Shown here one piece after another: positions 1 through 13,411 of a stretch of DNA of 64,000 bases. The DNA comes from Carallia brachiata (taxonomy: Eukaryota > Streptophyta > Magnoliopsida > Malpighiales > Rhizophoraceae): positions 366,807 to 430,806 of the forward strand of contig JADCRB010000023.1 in NCBI GenBank assembly GCA_021464245.1, given 5' to 3'. The position numbers and the translations under genes were made by a program. The notes under the pieces are model-generated. The model saw nothing but the letters and a program-made list of their open reading frames with translations. It did not search any database and was not told the origin of the DNA. Position 1 is the first letter of the stretch. Every line of letters begins with the position of its first letter.

Positions 1-540
1 ATTTCACCGCACTATTAAATAAATTTTAAACTCGAGTCTCCGTACTATTATAGCAGTAGCAGACGGTCCCACGTGTCCCCCGTAGCCACCCGCTCCATCG
101 TACTGCCTAAGGTGACCCAATCAAAATTCGAAAATTCACAGCCACGCAGTCAGAGTCGACGACCATTCATACTTTTTTGGAAGTTATTATATAAATAAAT
201 AATATGTAACATGTAAATAATATATAATTAATTTAATAATTTATTTTTTTAAAAAAATTAATATTTTTTTTAAAATTAATATTATTTTATAATTTATTTT
301 AACTCTTTATTTAGTTTCATTTTTTTTTAAAATTTATTATCTTTAACTCTTTATTTAAGTTTTTATTTTATTTTCCGATTTTTGCGGCGGTTGCCGCTGG
401 GGGTTGGCTAATTCGAAACAAAGAAAAGGGCAAGACAAAACAAAAATAAATAAAATAAAATAAAATAAAAGCGGTAAAGCAAGGCAGACGGAAGGATCTA
501 GAAACCCTAGCATTGGAGCAGGCAGGGAGTTTTTCACCTT
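1..540. other. AT-rich sequence upstream of HSP90
   Basis: No gene is visible. Positions 60-140 are more GC-rich and include a CACGTG core near 70. Positions 175-470 are almost pure A/T with long homopolymers. This is probably the distal promoter of the HSP90 gene. I looked for a perfect alternating nGAAnnTTCn heat-shock element and did not find one, only imperfect GAA/TTC pairs, for example around 411-432. Confidence 0.5.
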
Positions 541-618
541 CTTTATAAAGGGCAACGCCTTCATCCCGCAGCATTGTGGGAGACTGCAATTTGTGCAGCC
601 AGCCAGCCAGAAACCCTA
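502..618 (+). promoter_or_regulatory. HSP90 core promoter: TATA box and two telo-boxes
   Basis: AAACCCTA telo-box motifs lie at 502-509 and 611-618. A TATAAAG lies at 544-550, which would place transcription start near 575 and give a leader of about 120 nt before the ATG at 696. Telo-boxes are known from promoters of translation and growth-related plant genes. The motifs are seen directly; their function here is inferred. Confidence 0.5.
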
Positions 619-695
619 GAGAATACATACATTAGATATAGAGAGAGAGAAATTCGGTTTTGTATTTGAGTAGGTGAGAGCGTGAGAGGAGGAAA

Positions 696-3600
696 ATGGC
701 GGCGGCGGAGGCAGAGACATTCGCATTCCAGGCGGAGATCAACCAGTTGTTGAGTCTCATCATCAACACCTTCTACAGCAACAAGGAGATCTTCCTCCGC
801 GAGCTCATCAGCAATGCCTCTGACGTATGTTGTTATGTTTCGATCGATCTCTGCTTTCTATTATGATTCTCTCCTTTCTTTCGCGTGTTTTTCTGTTCTT
901 GTTTTCTGCCTGTTTATGCTGCCTCTTGGTTCTAGAATGATCTGGAATGACCCGGTATTCTACGTGTTCTGTATTCGGTTGTTGTTACTTTTGTTTTTGT
1001 TGTGCTTGAATATCGTCGGTGCGGATCTTTTATTGTTTATTTACTTTTACTTTTGGATTTGCCCCTTAAAACACATACACACACGCATAGAGATGTGCAA
1101 CTAATATAGACATGCGTGTAGCGAATCTTTGTTGTTGCTATAACCAATGTTTTATTGCGCTCATAATTCTTAGATTTTCTGGTTATTTACATCGGAATTT
1201 ATAGAATTTGTCCCGTAGATGGCAATTTCGTTTTTGATCAATGACTTAAAGCTTGTTGTAGAGTTGAGTTGTAACGTGACAACCACTGCCTTTAAATAAT
1301 GTCTTCCTTGTTATTTGTAAAACGAAAGATGGCAACGAGGATTTTTGTGTCCGAAAAGCTGAAACTAAACCCCACCCAAATAATTGGAACATCGGAATTG
1401 TTGATGATTATACGCTTGTACTAGCATGATATCAGTGAGGTTAAGGTCATTGCATGCTTTGATTGCCTTGGTTAGGAAATTTACGAATTAGCTATCATGG
1501 GGTTCTTATTTATGCTGATTGAAGTGGGTTCTTTTGTTCAATCTAAAAGAAAAATAACTGCTATTTCTTCTGGTGTTAATTCATGTTTAATCTTCTATTC
1601 TAGTTCAAGTGCGTACTGTTGGTGAACCAGATTTTCTTTGTTGGTTCATGTTGATCAATGTTAATTTGTTTGTGTTTCAGGCTTTGGACAAGATCAGGTT
1701 TGAGAGTTTAACAGACAAGAGCAAGCTAGACGCACAGCCGGAGCTATTTATCCACATAATTCCTGACACGACTAACAACACACTATCCATCATTGATAGT
1801 GGTATTGGCATGACCAAAGCTGGTAAGAGTCCTCTTACTAGTCTACTCTTCTTTCAAATTGCTGTCGGTAACTTCATGTGTTTGTAATGTTTTTGATGTT
1901 TTTTTTTTTTTTTTTACTTGATGACTATTGCTCATTGTTGGTAATTTGTGTTTTCAGATCTGGTTAACAATCTAGGAACCATTGCAAGGTCTGGGACCAA
2001 AGAGTTTATGGAGGCATTGGCTGCTGGAGCTGATGTGAGCATGATTGGACAATTTGGTGTTGGTTTCTATTCAGCTTACCTAGTTGCTGAGAAAGTTATT
2101 GTCACGACCAAGCACAATGATGATGAGCAGTACATCTGGGAGTCCCAAGCTGGTGGATCATTTACTGTCACCAGGGACACTTCTGGGGAGCAACTTGGCA
2201 GGGGTACCAAGATCACCCTCCACCTTAAGGAAGACCAGCTTGAATATCTTGAGGAGCGACGTTTGAAGGATCTGGTCAAGAAGCACTCAGAATTCATCAG
2301 CTATCCCATCTCTCTCTGGGTCGAGAAGACCACTGAGAAGGAAATTTCTGATGATGAGGATGAGGAAGAGAAGAAGGACGAGGAAGGAAAGGTTGAGGAT
2401 GTTGACGAGGAGAAAGAGAAGGAAGAGAAGAAAAAGAAGAAGATCAAGGAGGTATCACACGAGTGGTCTTTGGTGAACAAGCAGAAACCCATCTGGATGA
2501 GGAAGCCAGAGGAGATCACCAAGGAGGAATATGCTGCTTTCTATAAGAGCCTTACCAATGACTGGGAGGAGCACTTGGCTGTGAAGCACTTCTCCGTTGA
2601 GGGCCAACTTGAATTTAAGGCCATCCTCTTTGTTCCTAGGAGAGCTCCTTTTGATCTCTTTGACACAAGGAAGAAGCCCAACAACATCAAGCTCTATGTC
2701 CGCCGTGTCTTCATCATGGACAACTGTGAGGAGTTGATTCCCGAGTACCTTAGCTTTGTCAAGGGTATTGTTGACTCGGAAGATCTTCCCCTCAACATCT
2801 CAAGAGAGACGCTCCAGCAAAACAAGATTCTTAAGGTCATTCGCAAGAATCTGGTGAAGAAGTGTGTTGAACTCTTCTTTGAGATTGCTGAAAACAAGGA
2901 AGATTACAACAAGTTTTACGAGGCATTCTCTAAGAACCTTAAACTTGGAATCCATGAGGATTCTCAGAACAAGACAAAGCTTGCCGAACTGCTGCGCTAC
3001 CACTCAACCAAGAGTGGTGATGAGATGACCAGCCTCAAGGACTATGTGACCAGGATGAAGGAAGGTCAGAATGACATTTACTACATCACTGGAGAAAGCA
3101 AGAAAGCAGTGGAGAACTCCCCATTCCTTGAAAAGCTGAGGAAGAAGGGCTATGAAGTTCTCTTCATGGTTGATGCCATTGATGAGTATGCTGTTGGCCA
3201 GCTGAAGGAATTTGAGGGCAAGAAGCTCGTCTCTGCAACCAAGGAAGGCTTGAAAATTGATGAGAGCGAGGATGAGAAGAAAAAGAAGGAAGAGCTCAAG
3301 GAGAGATTTGAGGGTCTGTGCAAGGTCATCAAGGAAGTGCTGGGTGATAGGGTGGAGAAGGTTGTTGTGTCTGACCGCGTTGTTGACTCTCCCTGCGTTT
3401 TGGTTACGGGTGAGTATGGCTGGACTGCTAATATGGAGAGGATCATGAAGGCCCAAGCTCTGAGGGATAACAGCATGGCAGGATATATGTCCAGCAAGAA
3501 GACCATGGAGATCAACCCGGACAATCCCATCATGGAGGAGCTGAGAAAGAGGGCTGATGCTGACAAGAATGACAAATCTGTGAAAGATCTTGTGCTATTG

Positions 3601-3798
3601 CTGTTTGAGACTGCCCTTCTCACTTCCGGTTTCAGTCTGGATGACCCCAACACCTTCGGCAACAGGATCCACAGGATGCTGAAACTTGGCCTGAGCATAG
3701 ATGAGGATGCAGGTGATGGTGATGCTGATATGCCACCATTGGAGGACGCAGACGCTGATGCCGATGCCGAGGGCAGCAAGATGGAGGAAGTCGATTAA
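696..3798 (+). CDS. HSP90: Cytosolic heat shock protein 90
   Basis: ATP-dependent chaperone that folds kinases, receptors and NLR immune proteins. Three coding exons: 696-824, 1681-1822 and 1958-3798, total 2112 nt, 703 aa, the normal length for plant cytosolic HSP90. The protein starts [17 protein letters not shown]. The N-terminal GHKL ATPase motifs follow: ELISNASD at the end of exon 1, DSGIGMTK in exon 2, GQFGVGFY early in exon 3. A long acidic/lysine-rich linker (about residues 212-255) joins it to the middle domain. The C-terminus is MEEVD, the TPR co-chaperone docking signal, which also rules out ER, plastid and mitochondrial paralogues. Both introns are GT-AG and exon phases join exactly. 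The two early introns match the constitutive HSP90-2/3/4 clade as I remember it; this subtype call is inference. The gene converges on the CBL gene downstream. Confidence 0.97.
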
Positions 3799-4610
3799 AG
3801 CTCTTTCTAATCTACCCTTTTAACTCTATAAGCTATGTCTGTCATTATGTTATGGTACTCTTTTTCAAGTAGTTTTTATTAACCTATGGTTTACCGTTTT
3901 GCCTTCGTGTGAGGTTTTGACAAGTGTTTGGAACCGCCCGTGGATGCTTCAGTTTTTAAGATGGTCCTTAGGAAACTTTTTATGCGTCAAGGCTAATGAT
4001 TTTCTTGGATTACGGCAAGCGGCAGATCTTGGCATTATTTTTCTGTTTTTCCTGTGATTTTCTGAACCTCCTAATATTGTCAATCACATGCCTCTTTTTT
4101 TGTTTTACATACTTTAAACTAAGCAAAAATTGATCAGCGATCAATGTTCTTCATGACATACCAAAAGGGCAGGTGGGATGTGAAAGTGTTATTCTGTGCC
4201 GTATGGGTGGCAGTACAGGTTTCAATCCTTCCTATGAAGGTAAACCAATAGGATGCTTGGCGTACCACCACCTTCGAATGAAAATAAATAAAAATAAAAT
4301 TCATCATGATCAACCCGCCATTTGCGTTAAAAAAAAAAAAAAAAGAACAATAATAACAATAAATAACCCGTCATTGACTGCAAGTTCTCAGAATCTGAGA
4401 AAAATGTACTAAGGTTCACTTGCTGGATGCAACAAATATGCGCGGCCAAACCCCTCGAGAAGAACAACCAATATAACGTAACGTACAATCTTTCTCCGCC
4501 CATTTGAAAGGGCCACAACATCTTGTGAACAAACAAACCATAGCTCAACCCAAAGACGAAGGAAAAAAGAAACAAAAGAGTTGCATCGAGACTGAACTCA
4601 GATCTTGAAA
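3799..4610. other. Convergent 3' region between HSP90 and CBL
   Basis: About 810 bases between the HSP90 stop and the CBL stop hold both 3' UTRs. There is a poly(A) run at 4329-4344 (on the other strand, a poly-T). Small reading frames here have no recognisable product. Confidence 0.5.
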
Positions 4611-6554
<1,944 letters not shown>

Positions 6555-8850
6555 GATATTCTATACACATCAAAACACTCCATACCTGCACAGCAGAGGT
6601 AATAGTCAGAGATTCTCTTCAGTACACTGTTTCAGAAGACAAACAACCCATATGTAGGCAATAAACAAAATGCACCTATTAAACATTTCCCACTTCTGCT
6701 GAAACGAGCTCAACTGCTAAAAGTGTAAAAACTGGGCCACTCAATGCTTGTCTGTCCTGCTTAAAGGAAATTAACACAATTGTCACTGCATAATTCAGAA
6801 ACAAACTTGCAAATGGGATATTTAAAAGCTACCAAAGCAGGCCTTGGAAAAAGGAAAGAATAGCAGCCAACACTTCAAGTCACAAATTAGCAGGCCTTGG
6901 AAAAAGGAAAGAATAGCAGCCAACACTTCAAGTCACAAATTACGAATCATATCTGTGTAAAACAGAAATAGATATCCACCCATGCCATAAACAACAACAG
7001 CCATTCACCTAATGAATTGAAAACATAGGGAAGCAGGGGATTAAAGAAAGCTTTATAACAGAAACTCATGATATATTCTGAGAATGCCATGTGCACAAAA
7101 GCAAAAAGATGGCCAAACTGTCCAAATACCCCCTAGCTAGCTTTCAATGTTGACCTGCCTGACTGGGACCCATAACTAAATTTGACGCTTGTACTTCAGC
7201 CAGACAATTTGTAAATATGAATGACTTGGGCAGCTTGCAGCCTCTTGGCAGCTAAAGCTATGAGACTGCTTAAAGAAAACATTTCACAACTACAGAAATA
7301 AAGAACAGATAAAAAAAAGGATTCCATAATTTGCCCAATTTAAGTTCCTCAAAGTTATGGAGACCCCAAATAGGCAGCTGGCAAACAGTCACTTGTACAG
7401 CGTGTGGAGAGTGGAGATGGAGAAACACGTTGCCAAGAGCCTCTGTTCCCAACAACTGAAGAGCATGCAATTCAGGCAATAGAGAAACCCAGATATTGCA
7501 ATTTGCAACTCAAACAGCCATGTCTCTAGAAACCCACAAAGTTAAAGGGCCCCTTGAGCAACCATTAGACAGGCGCTTAGCTACCTACAGTCTAGCGAAT
7601 CCTTTGTTGCCATTCAATCACCGAGCAAAAAAATTCATCCGCAGATCCTAGACAAACTGGTCATAACATCCATGGAGGAGGCAAATCATTTTGTGATACA
7701 CCCACAATTGCTCCCTCCTCAAGCTAACACTTGCTGATATAAAAAATGGAAATAAAATTGCTCCCCCTTCTTACATACCCATATCACCCTTAACCAACTC
7801 ATTAGTCTACACATGAGTGACTAACATAATTTTCTCGGTTGTCAAAAACAGCGAGTAGCATTAGGCTTCCTCAATTAACCAAAGCACACGTTATCACTCA
7901 CAATCCTAGAAACATCTTAATTCACCAAAAATCAAAAAGCACACCAAAAGGAGGATGCTAATTGCAACTTCCTTCGAGTCAACTAATTGTTTCCTCTACC
8001 AAAGACATAGTTCAAGTGCTCTCCAGCAGAGAAATTCAATGACAATTGAACCATCCTACCTAATATGCCAATACACAGTCTTGAATTATACCTTCAAATT
8101 CTCAAAAGAAATTCAACGAGACATAGGAATAACTGAGAAAAATCAAACAAATTCACAAAAACCACAAACTTGTAGGTTCATAAACCGAAATGAAAATCCA
8201 AGTTGTCATCCAAAATCACCCATCTTTACGTGCAAAAAGGGGCAACTAAAGCTCGATCCCCCAGCTCTTTCAACAAAAACAAAACCCCAAAAAAAAAACA
8301 AAAAACAAAAAAGAAATCAAAACAGAAAATTAACATACTCGAATTGAACCCCCAACACCACAGATCTATTAATCACACTACGAATTGAACCTTAGAAGGT
8401 CATAACATTCGAAAACCCGGGCGATCTGTTTGGACGCCGGGAAAGCGAAAGAAAAATGGGAAGTTTAATTTCTTTTCCATTTCTTTTTCTGGTTTCAACT
8501 TTCTCGAGAAAAAAAAAAATGCGAGATTAAAGAAAAAAGGAATCACTTCCAAAAAAAATAAATAAATAAGTCAATAAATAAAAGGAAAGGCTCTCACCTT
8601 GTAACCTAGAGAAAAATCAAACGTTAGATTTGGATGGGGGCAAAAACAAATGATGCTGCAGAAGTTGCCTGAACAGGGACAACAACTTTTATTTGTATAT
8701 TTACTTTTTTTCTTCTTTTCCTGTTTGAGTTTAATCCATAAATAAGAAAACGGCTGGGGAGATTTGTAGTTCCTGAAATACGGAAAATCTAAGTGGATGC
8801 CTTTGAGCATGAGCGTGACGGGTATATAATAATTTGAATAGTTATATTAT
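6555..8850 (-). other. CBL leader region: probable 5' UTR exon and long leader intron
   Basis: No coding region is visible. At 8600-8591 the minus strand reads AAG|GTGAGAG, a strong donor, so a noncoding first exon probably lies at about 8598-8800 and is spliced to the leader just upstream of the ATG at 6554. Transcription start would be near 8.7-8.8 kb. Reading frames in this 2 kb (for example 7955-8347 on +) have low-complexity composition and no recognisable domains. Confidence 0.45.
6837..6942. repeat. 53-bp perfect tandem duplication
   Basis: The unit beginning GCAGGCCTTGGAAAAAGG at 6837-6889 is repeated without change at 6890-6942. It lies in the presumed CBL leader intron. Confidence 0.9.
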
Positions 8851-11800
8851 AAGATATATTAAATTTTAAAAAAATAAAAAATAAATAAATTATTAAATAT
8901 TATTAAATTAATTATTTATTTTTATATATTGATTTATATGTTTGTATATGATTAAACTTTCTATTGAATTTATGTTACAGATGTGATGCGGGTTGGGTCG
9001 ATTGACGAGGATGGCAGTGTGTGATGACTGCGAATTATGCTGAATTGATTGATGTCTGTAAAGCGTGTCTAACAGTCTTTTCTTTTTTATTTCTTAACAA
9101 AATTTAATTTTTCAGTAATTATTTTAAAATTATTTAAATAAAATTATTAAATTTTTTAAAATAAATGAAGTTTGTTATATGAATATGTGTATGATTATTA
9201 ATGAATACTAATACTTTAAAATAATAGTTATCATCCGATTTAATTTATCAAAGAAATTCATATTTATATTGAAAATTATTCTAGATTTTGGTAAGTCAAA
9301 TGGTATATTACAACTACGATTCACCGCTCAACTCGAAAAATATCATAATCATATTAACACTTCACTTCTCCCTCAATGAAAAGTCGGAATGTCGCATGAC
9401 GAAAACTTAAGATACTACTATTGCTTTCCATATTGTTGACAAAAAAAAAAATCAACGCCAATAAAAATTTTGGTACCCCTATATATAATTTCGTTCTCTT
9501 ATTTATTTAATATAAATTCCTATGCTTGTTTGTCTTAAAAAATATATTCCCTATGGTTAAAAAGCAACGTGGTTTCTTTGCTTTTTTTTTTTTTTAAATC
9601 TACATTTGGTTAGTTTCATAAAATTACTATAAATTCAAAATGTAATGCAATAGAAAATGAGCAATATAATATGTTACCATTTTTCGATTAGAATGATGTA
9701 AATTCAGTCAGTAAAAATAATCATCGTAACACTAAATCTTTTCTTTAAAATTATTTAAAAAAATTTATTAAAAAAATTGCGTGTGATGCATTGAAAGCAT
9801 ACAAATTGTCTTCTAAATTGCAATATAAATATAGTAAGTATTTGTTTTTTGGGCACATAATATAAATATAATAAGTAATTCACTATAAGAACATAAGTGT
9901 TTTCTTCCTTTTAATTATTATTATTTTGACCCCTCTCCTTATCAAAGGTACGGGACATCCAAAGGTTCGAATTCATAACAATCCAAAGACGACACGGTGC
10001 TCTAACACTCAATTTTCACCTTTCTCATGGTTTCATTATTGATTGCAATTGTGAATGTGTAAGTTTATCTTGTTGCTTTTTGAAGGGACTCGCACACTAA
10101 TATGATTATTTTATTAGTCACGCTCTCATGCCATTTGACTTTACCCTAACATTATTAACATAAATTAATTACCAAAAAGGACGAAAAAAAAAAGAGCTTG
10201 ATTGGAGGAGTCAAGAAATCCGAAGTGATTGGTTGAGCGAACATTCAGTTAGTAAATTTTTTTTTGTCACTTATTTAAAAAGTTTAGAATTTAAATTTTA
10301 CCGATAACCATTTTTAATAGTTAGGATGCACAAATATTTTTAAAATAATGAGTGTTTGTATTAGATATACGTATCAGACATGACATTCGTCCGGCACTTC
10401 TTAGATACTTCAAAATGTGTCTAACAAAAAAATAAAAATAAAAAAAATCGGACACACGTATCGGATACTTTTAATTCACATATCATACACCTTTAATACA
10501 CGTGTCAGATACTTTTATATATATTTAATATTTTAATTAATATATTATACACACACATATATTATTTACTTAAATATTTTGCGTTATACACACACATATA
10601 TAATATTTTTTTAAAAAATTTGGAACAAAATACAAATTACATCATCAAATATTATAATAATTATTATTATGAATTATATGTAGAAAAAATTTTAAATTTA
10701 TTAAAAATACTTAAATTACATATATACATATATAATATTTAATTATTTTATATCGTGTTTACGTCATATCTGTATCCTAATTTTTTTAAATTTTTATATC
10801 TTTGTGTCTATATCGTATCGTCTGTATCTATACATCCTAATTTAGTGGGTAATATATAAATTCAATACAAAAATCCTTTTTAAAACTTACACTTTTCCTA
10901 ATCTTAGATTAGGACAGCCCCACAGCCCCCTATAACCTAAAATTCCATGAACAAAGAAAAACAAAAAAAGAAGCCATTGGTTGAAAATGACTAAGCATTC
11001 AGCAACTTGACAATAATGCAGTGGAAATTATAGGAGGAGGTGCACTTGTTCTTTAGCTAATTAATTAATGATAGTGTTTTGGAGGCTTTCAATTAAATGT
11101 TTTGACTTAGAGATGTCAATTAAGAGATGTCAATTATGAAATTTATTAGATCATAAGTTTTATAACAAATAAATTTTTTTTAACAAAATTTTGTACATTT
11201 TATTTTCATTATTAAAATTAAAAATTTTAAAATAAAAATTTAAATTTAAATCTCACATCATTTATTTTCATTTTCATTATTAAAATTTAAAATTTTTATA
11301 ATAAAAATTCGAATTTTGTTTTGTTTTTTTAGAGGAGATGCCACTTCGCCATTAGTAAGAGACGTGGGATGACGAGGAAGAAATCAAAATTACGAACTCT
11401 TGATTTTTTAAGTAAAAGACACTCTCTACATTCAACTCAACTAAATTTAATTTCTATAAATTTAAACTCTAATTACTGTATATCGGCTAAGGGACACAGC
11501 CGCTGATTTTTGGGAACCAAACGAAGGCAGGCCGAATTAAATTTGGTGCCTACTCCAAGCCAAGGCCAGCCCAGCTCAGATGTGTGCAGTATTCCCTGCG
11601 ACGACGCGTCGTTTTCCTTCTCCTCCTGTATCCTTACTGGTCAGTGAATTTTATCCTCGGTAAATGCTACGAGTGTGTTTAGTACGCTTATTAAATAATA
11701 TAATATAAGATAATAAAAATTAATATAATATAAAATAATTATATTATTAATTTATATTATATTTAGATGTGATCAAATAATATAAAGTAATTATTTTATC

Positions 11801-12130
11801 AAATATTTAGATGATATGAGATAAAATAATATAATATATTAAAATAATTTTTTTATCTTTAAAAATAATTAAATTTGTATTTATTATTAATTTTAATATT
11901 TTTATTAAAAATAATTAAAATTAAGTAATAAAATTGATGTTTATTTTACATAATATTATATATGATACTGTTTATAAATTTTTAATTTTATATAAAAATA
12001 TTTTTTAAAATTAAGTGTTAATGTTTTTATACAAATAAATTTTAAAATATCAATAAAAAGAGATTAATATTTTTTTAATTTTTTTTAAGAAAAAAAGTTA
12101 CATAAATTTTAAGATATAAATTTTTAATTG
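8851..12130. other. AT-rich intergenic region
   Basis: No gene found over 3.3 kb. The sequence is very AT-rich. A GGTTCGAATTC motif near 9964 resembles a pol III B box, but I could not outline a SINE around it. From about 11670 the sequence is built from TTATTAAATAATATAA-like words that recur in inverted form to the right of the purine tract (12540-12740), which suggests a degraded transposon I cannot bound. Confidence 0.4.
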
Positions 12131-12133
12131 TTT

Positions 12134-12444
12134 ATAAAAGAAAATGAAAGAACGGAGAGAGAGAGAGGAGAGAGAGAGGGAGGACAGAGGGAAGAGGGAG
12201 GAGAGAGAAAGGAAGGGAAGAAGCAGGAGACAGGGAGGAGGGAGGATAGAGAAAGAGAAGAGAGAGACGAGGAGTAAGAGCGAGAGGAGGGAGACAGAGA
12301 AAGAAAAGAGAGAGAGAGAGAGAGAGACTTGGAGTGAGGGAGAAAGCATGGAGGAGAGAGAAAGGAAAGGAAGAGAGAGACGAGAAGTGACAGAGAAAGG
12401 AAAGAGAGAGGAGAAAGGAAAGAGAGAGAAGATAAGTGAGAAAT
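12134..12444. repeat. About 300-bp all-purine (GAGA-type) tract
   Basis: The + strand is almost entirely A and G, built of GAGAGA, GGGAGGA and AAAGGAAAG words, with very few pyrimidines. The open frame across it encodes only Arg/Glu/Lys/Gly-rich low complexity, so it is not a gene. The flanks are almost pure A/T. Confidence 0.85.
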
Positions 12445-12789
12445 AATTTTTTAATTTTATTAATTTTTAAAAATATTTAAAATTATTTTAATTAAAAAAA
12501 CATTTTAATAAATATACAATTTATCAACAGATGTGTAATAAATTAGCATATGAAAGTAAAATAATAGTATTATCTTATATTTATAAGATAATAAAATTAT
12601 ATTATTTATCTTATATTTATTTTATTATACAATTAAATATACTTATTTTTTTACACAATCAAGAGTTAAAATAAAATAATTAATCTCTATTTTATATTAT
12701 TTTATTTCATTTCATGAGATAAATGTATTATATATATAAATTAATTATACAATAAAAGAAGAAGATTAGAATTTCAATTTGCAAAAATT

Positions 12790-13268
12790 GAATGATTGAA
12801 TTGTTGAGGGAGGGAAGGTGGAGGGAGGAGTTGTTTCGGCGCATCTTTCTTTCTTTCTTTCATTATTGGAATATAATCCAAGAAGATTAAATTTTAATTC
12901 TTTTTAGTCTAAAAAAATTATTAATTTTAATTTTTTTATAAAAAAATAAATTATAAGATATTCAGTTTAAAATTGATTAATCTAGACTAATTCTGATAAA
13001 ATTTCGGTAAAAGTCTTTCGAAAAATAACTAACGCAGCTGCGTAATCCTTACTATTAACGCTAGCGCCTGCCGATGTTTGAGTTTAATTTACAAAAGGGA
13101 GGGGAATTAGGGAAGAGGAAAACCAAAAGCGACAAAAGATCGCGTTCGAAGAAAAGAAAGAATCTCTGCGTTCGATTCATGCAAACAGCCGAAAATTGAA
13201 TAATCGAGGGAGGAGTGGTTTTGGCACATCTTTCTTTCTTCTTTCATTCATTCATTCTTTAGAATAAT
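12790..13268 (+). promoter_or_regulatory. Upstream and leader region of the WW-domain gene, with an internal duplication
   Basis: A segment around 12790-12870 (ATTGAATGATTGAATTGTTG, then GAGGGAGGAGTTGTTTCGGC and a CATCTTTCTTTC run) reappears, diverged, at 13192-13255 directly before the ATG at 13269. The downstream copy is likely leader sequence, so the upstream copy may be a relic start region. Confidence 0.5.
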
Positions 13269-13375
13269 ATGGGGAAGAGAAAAGAGCGCCGCCTCGCCGC
13301 TCTCAGCAACGCCGCCCGCCGCGTCAAGCTCGATCTTTTCGCTCCTGAAGAACCCTCTGCCCTTGGTACTCTCTT

Positions 13376-13411
<36 letters not shown>

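Noticed and set aside
3150..3779. 209-aa minus-strand frame inside HSP90
   Set aside because: Antisense shadow of a conserved GC-balanced exon; Ser-rich and without a known domain.
12144..12446. 100-aa Arg/Glu/Lys open frame
   Set aside because: It is only the translation of the purine tract; no start context, domain or complexity.
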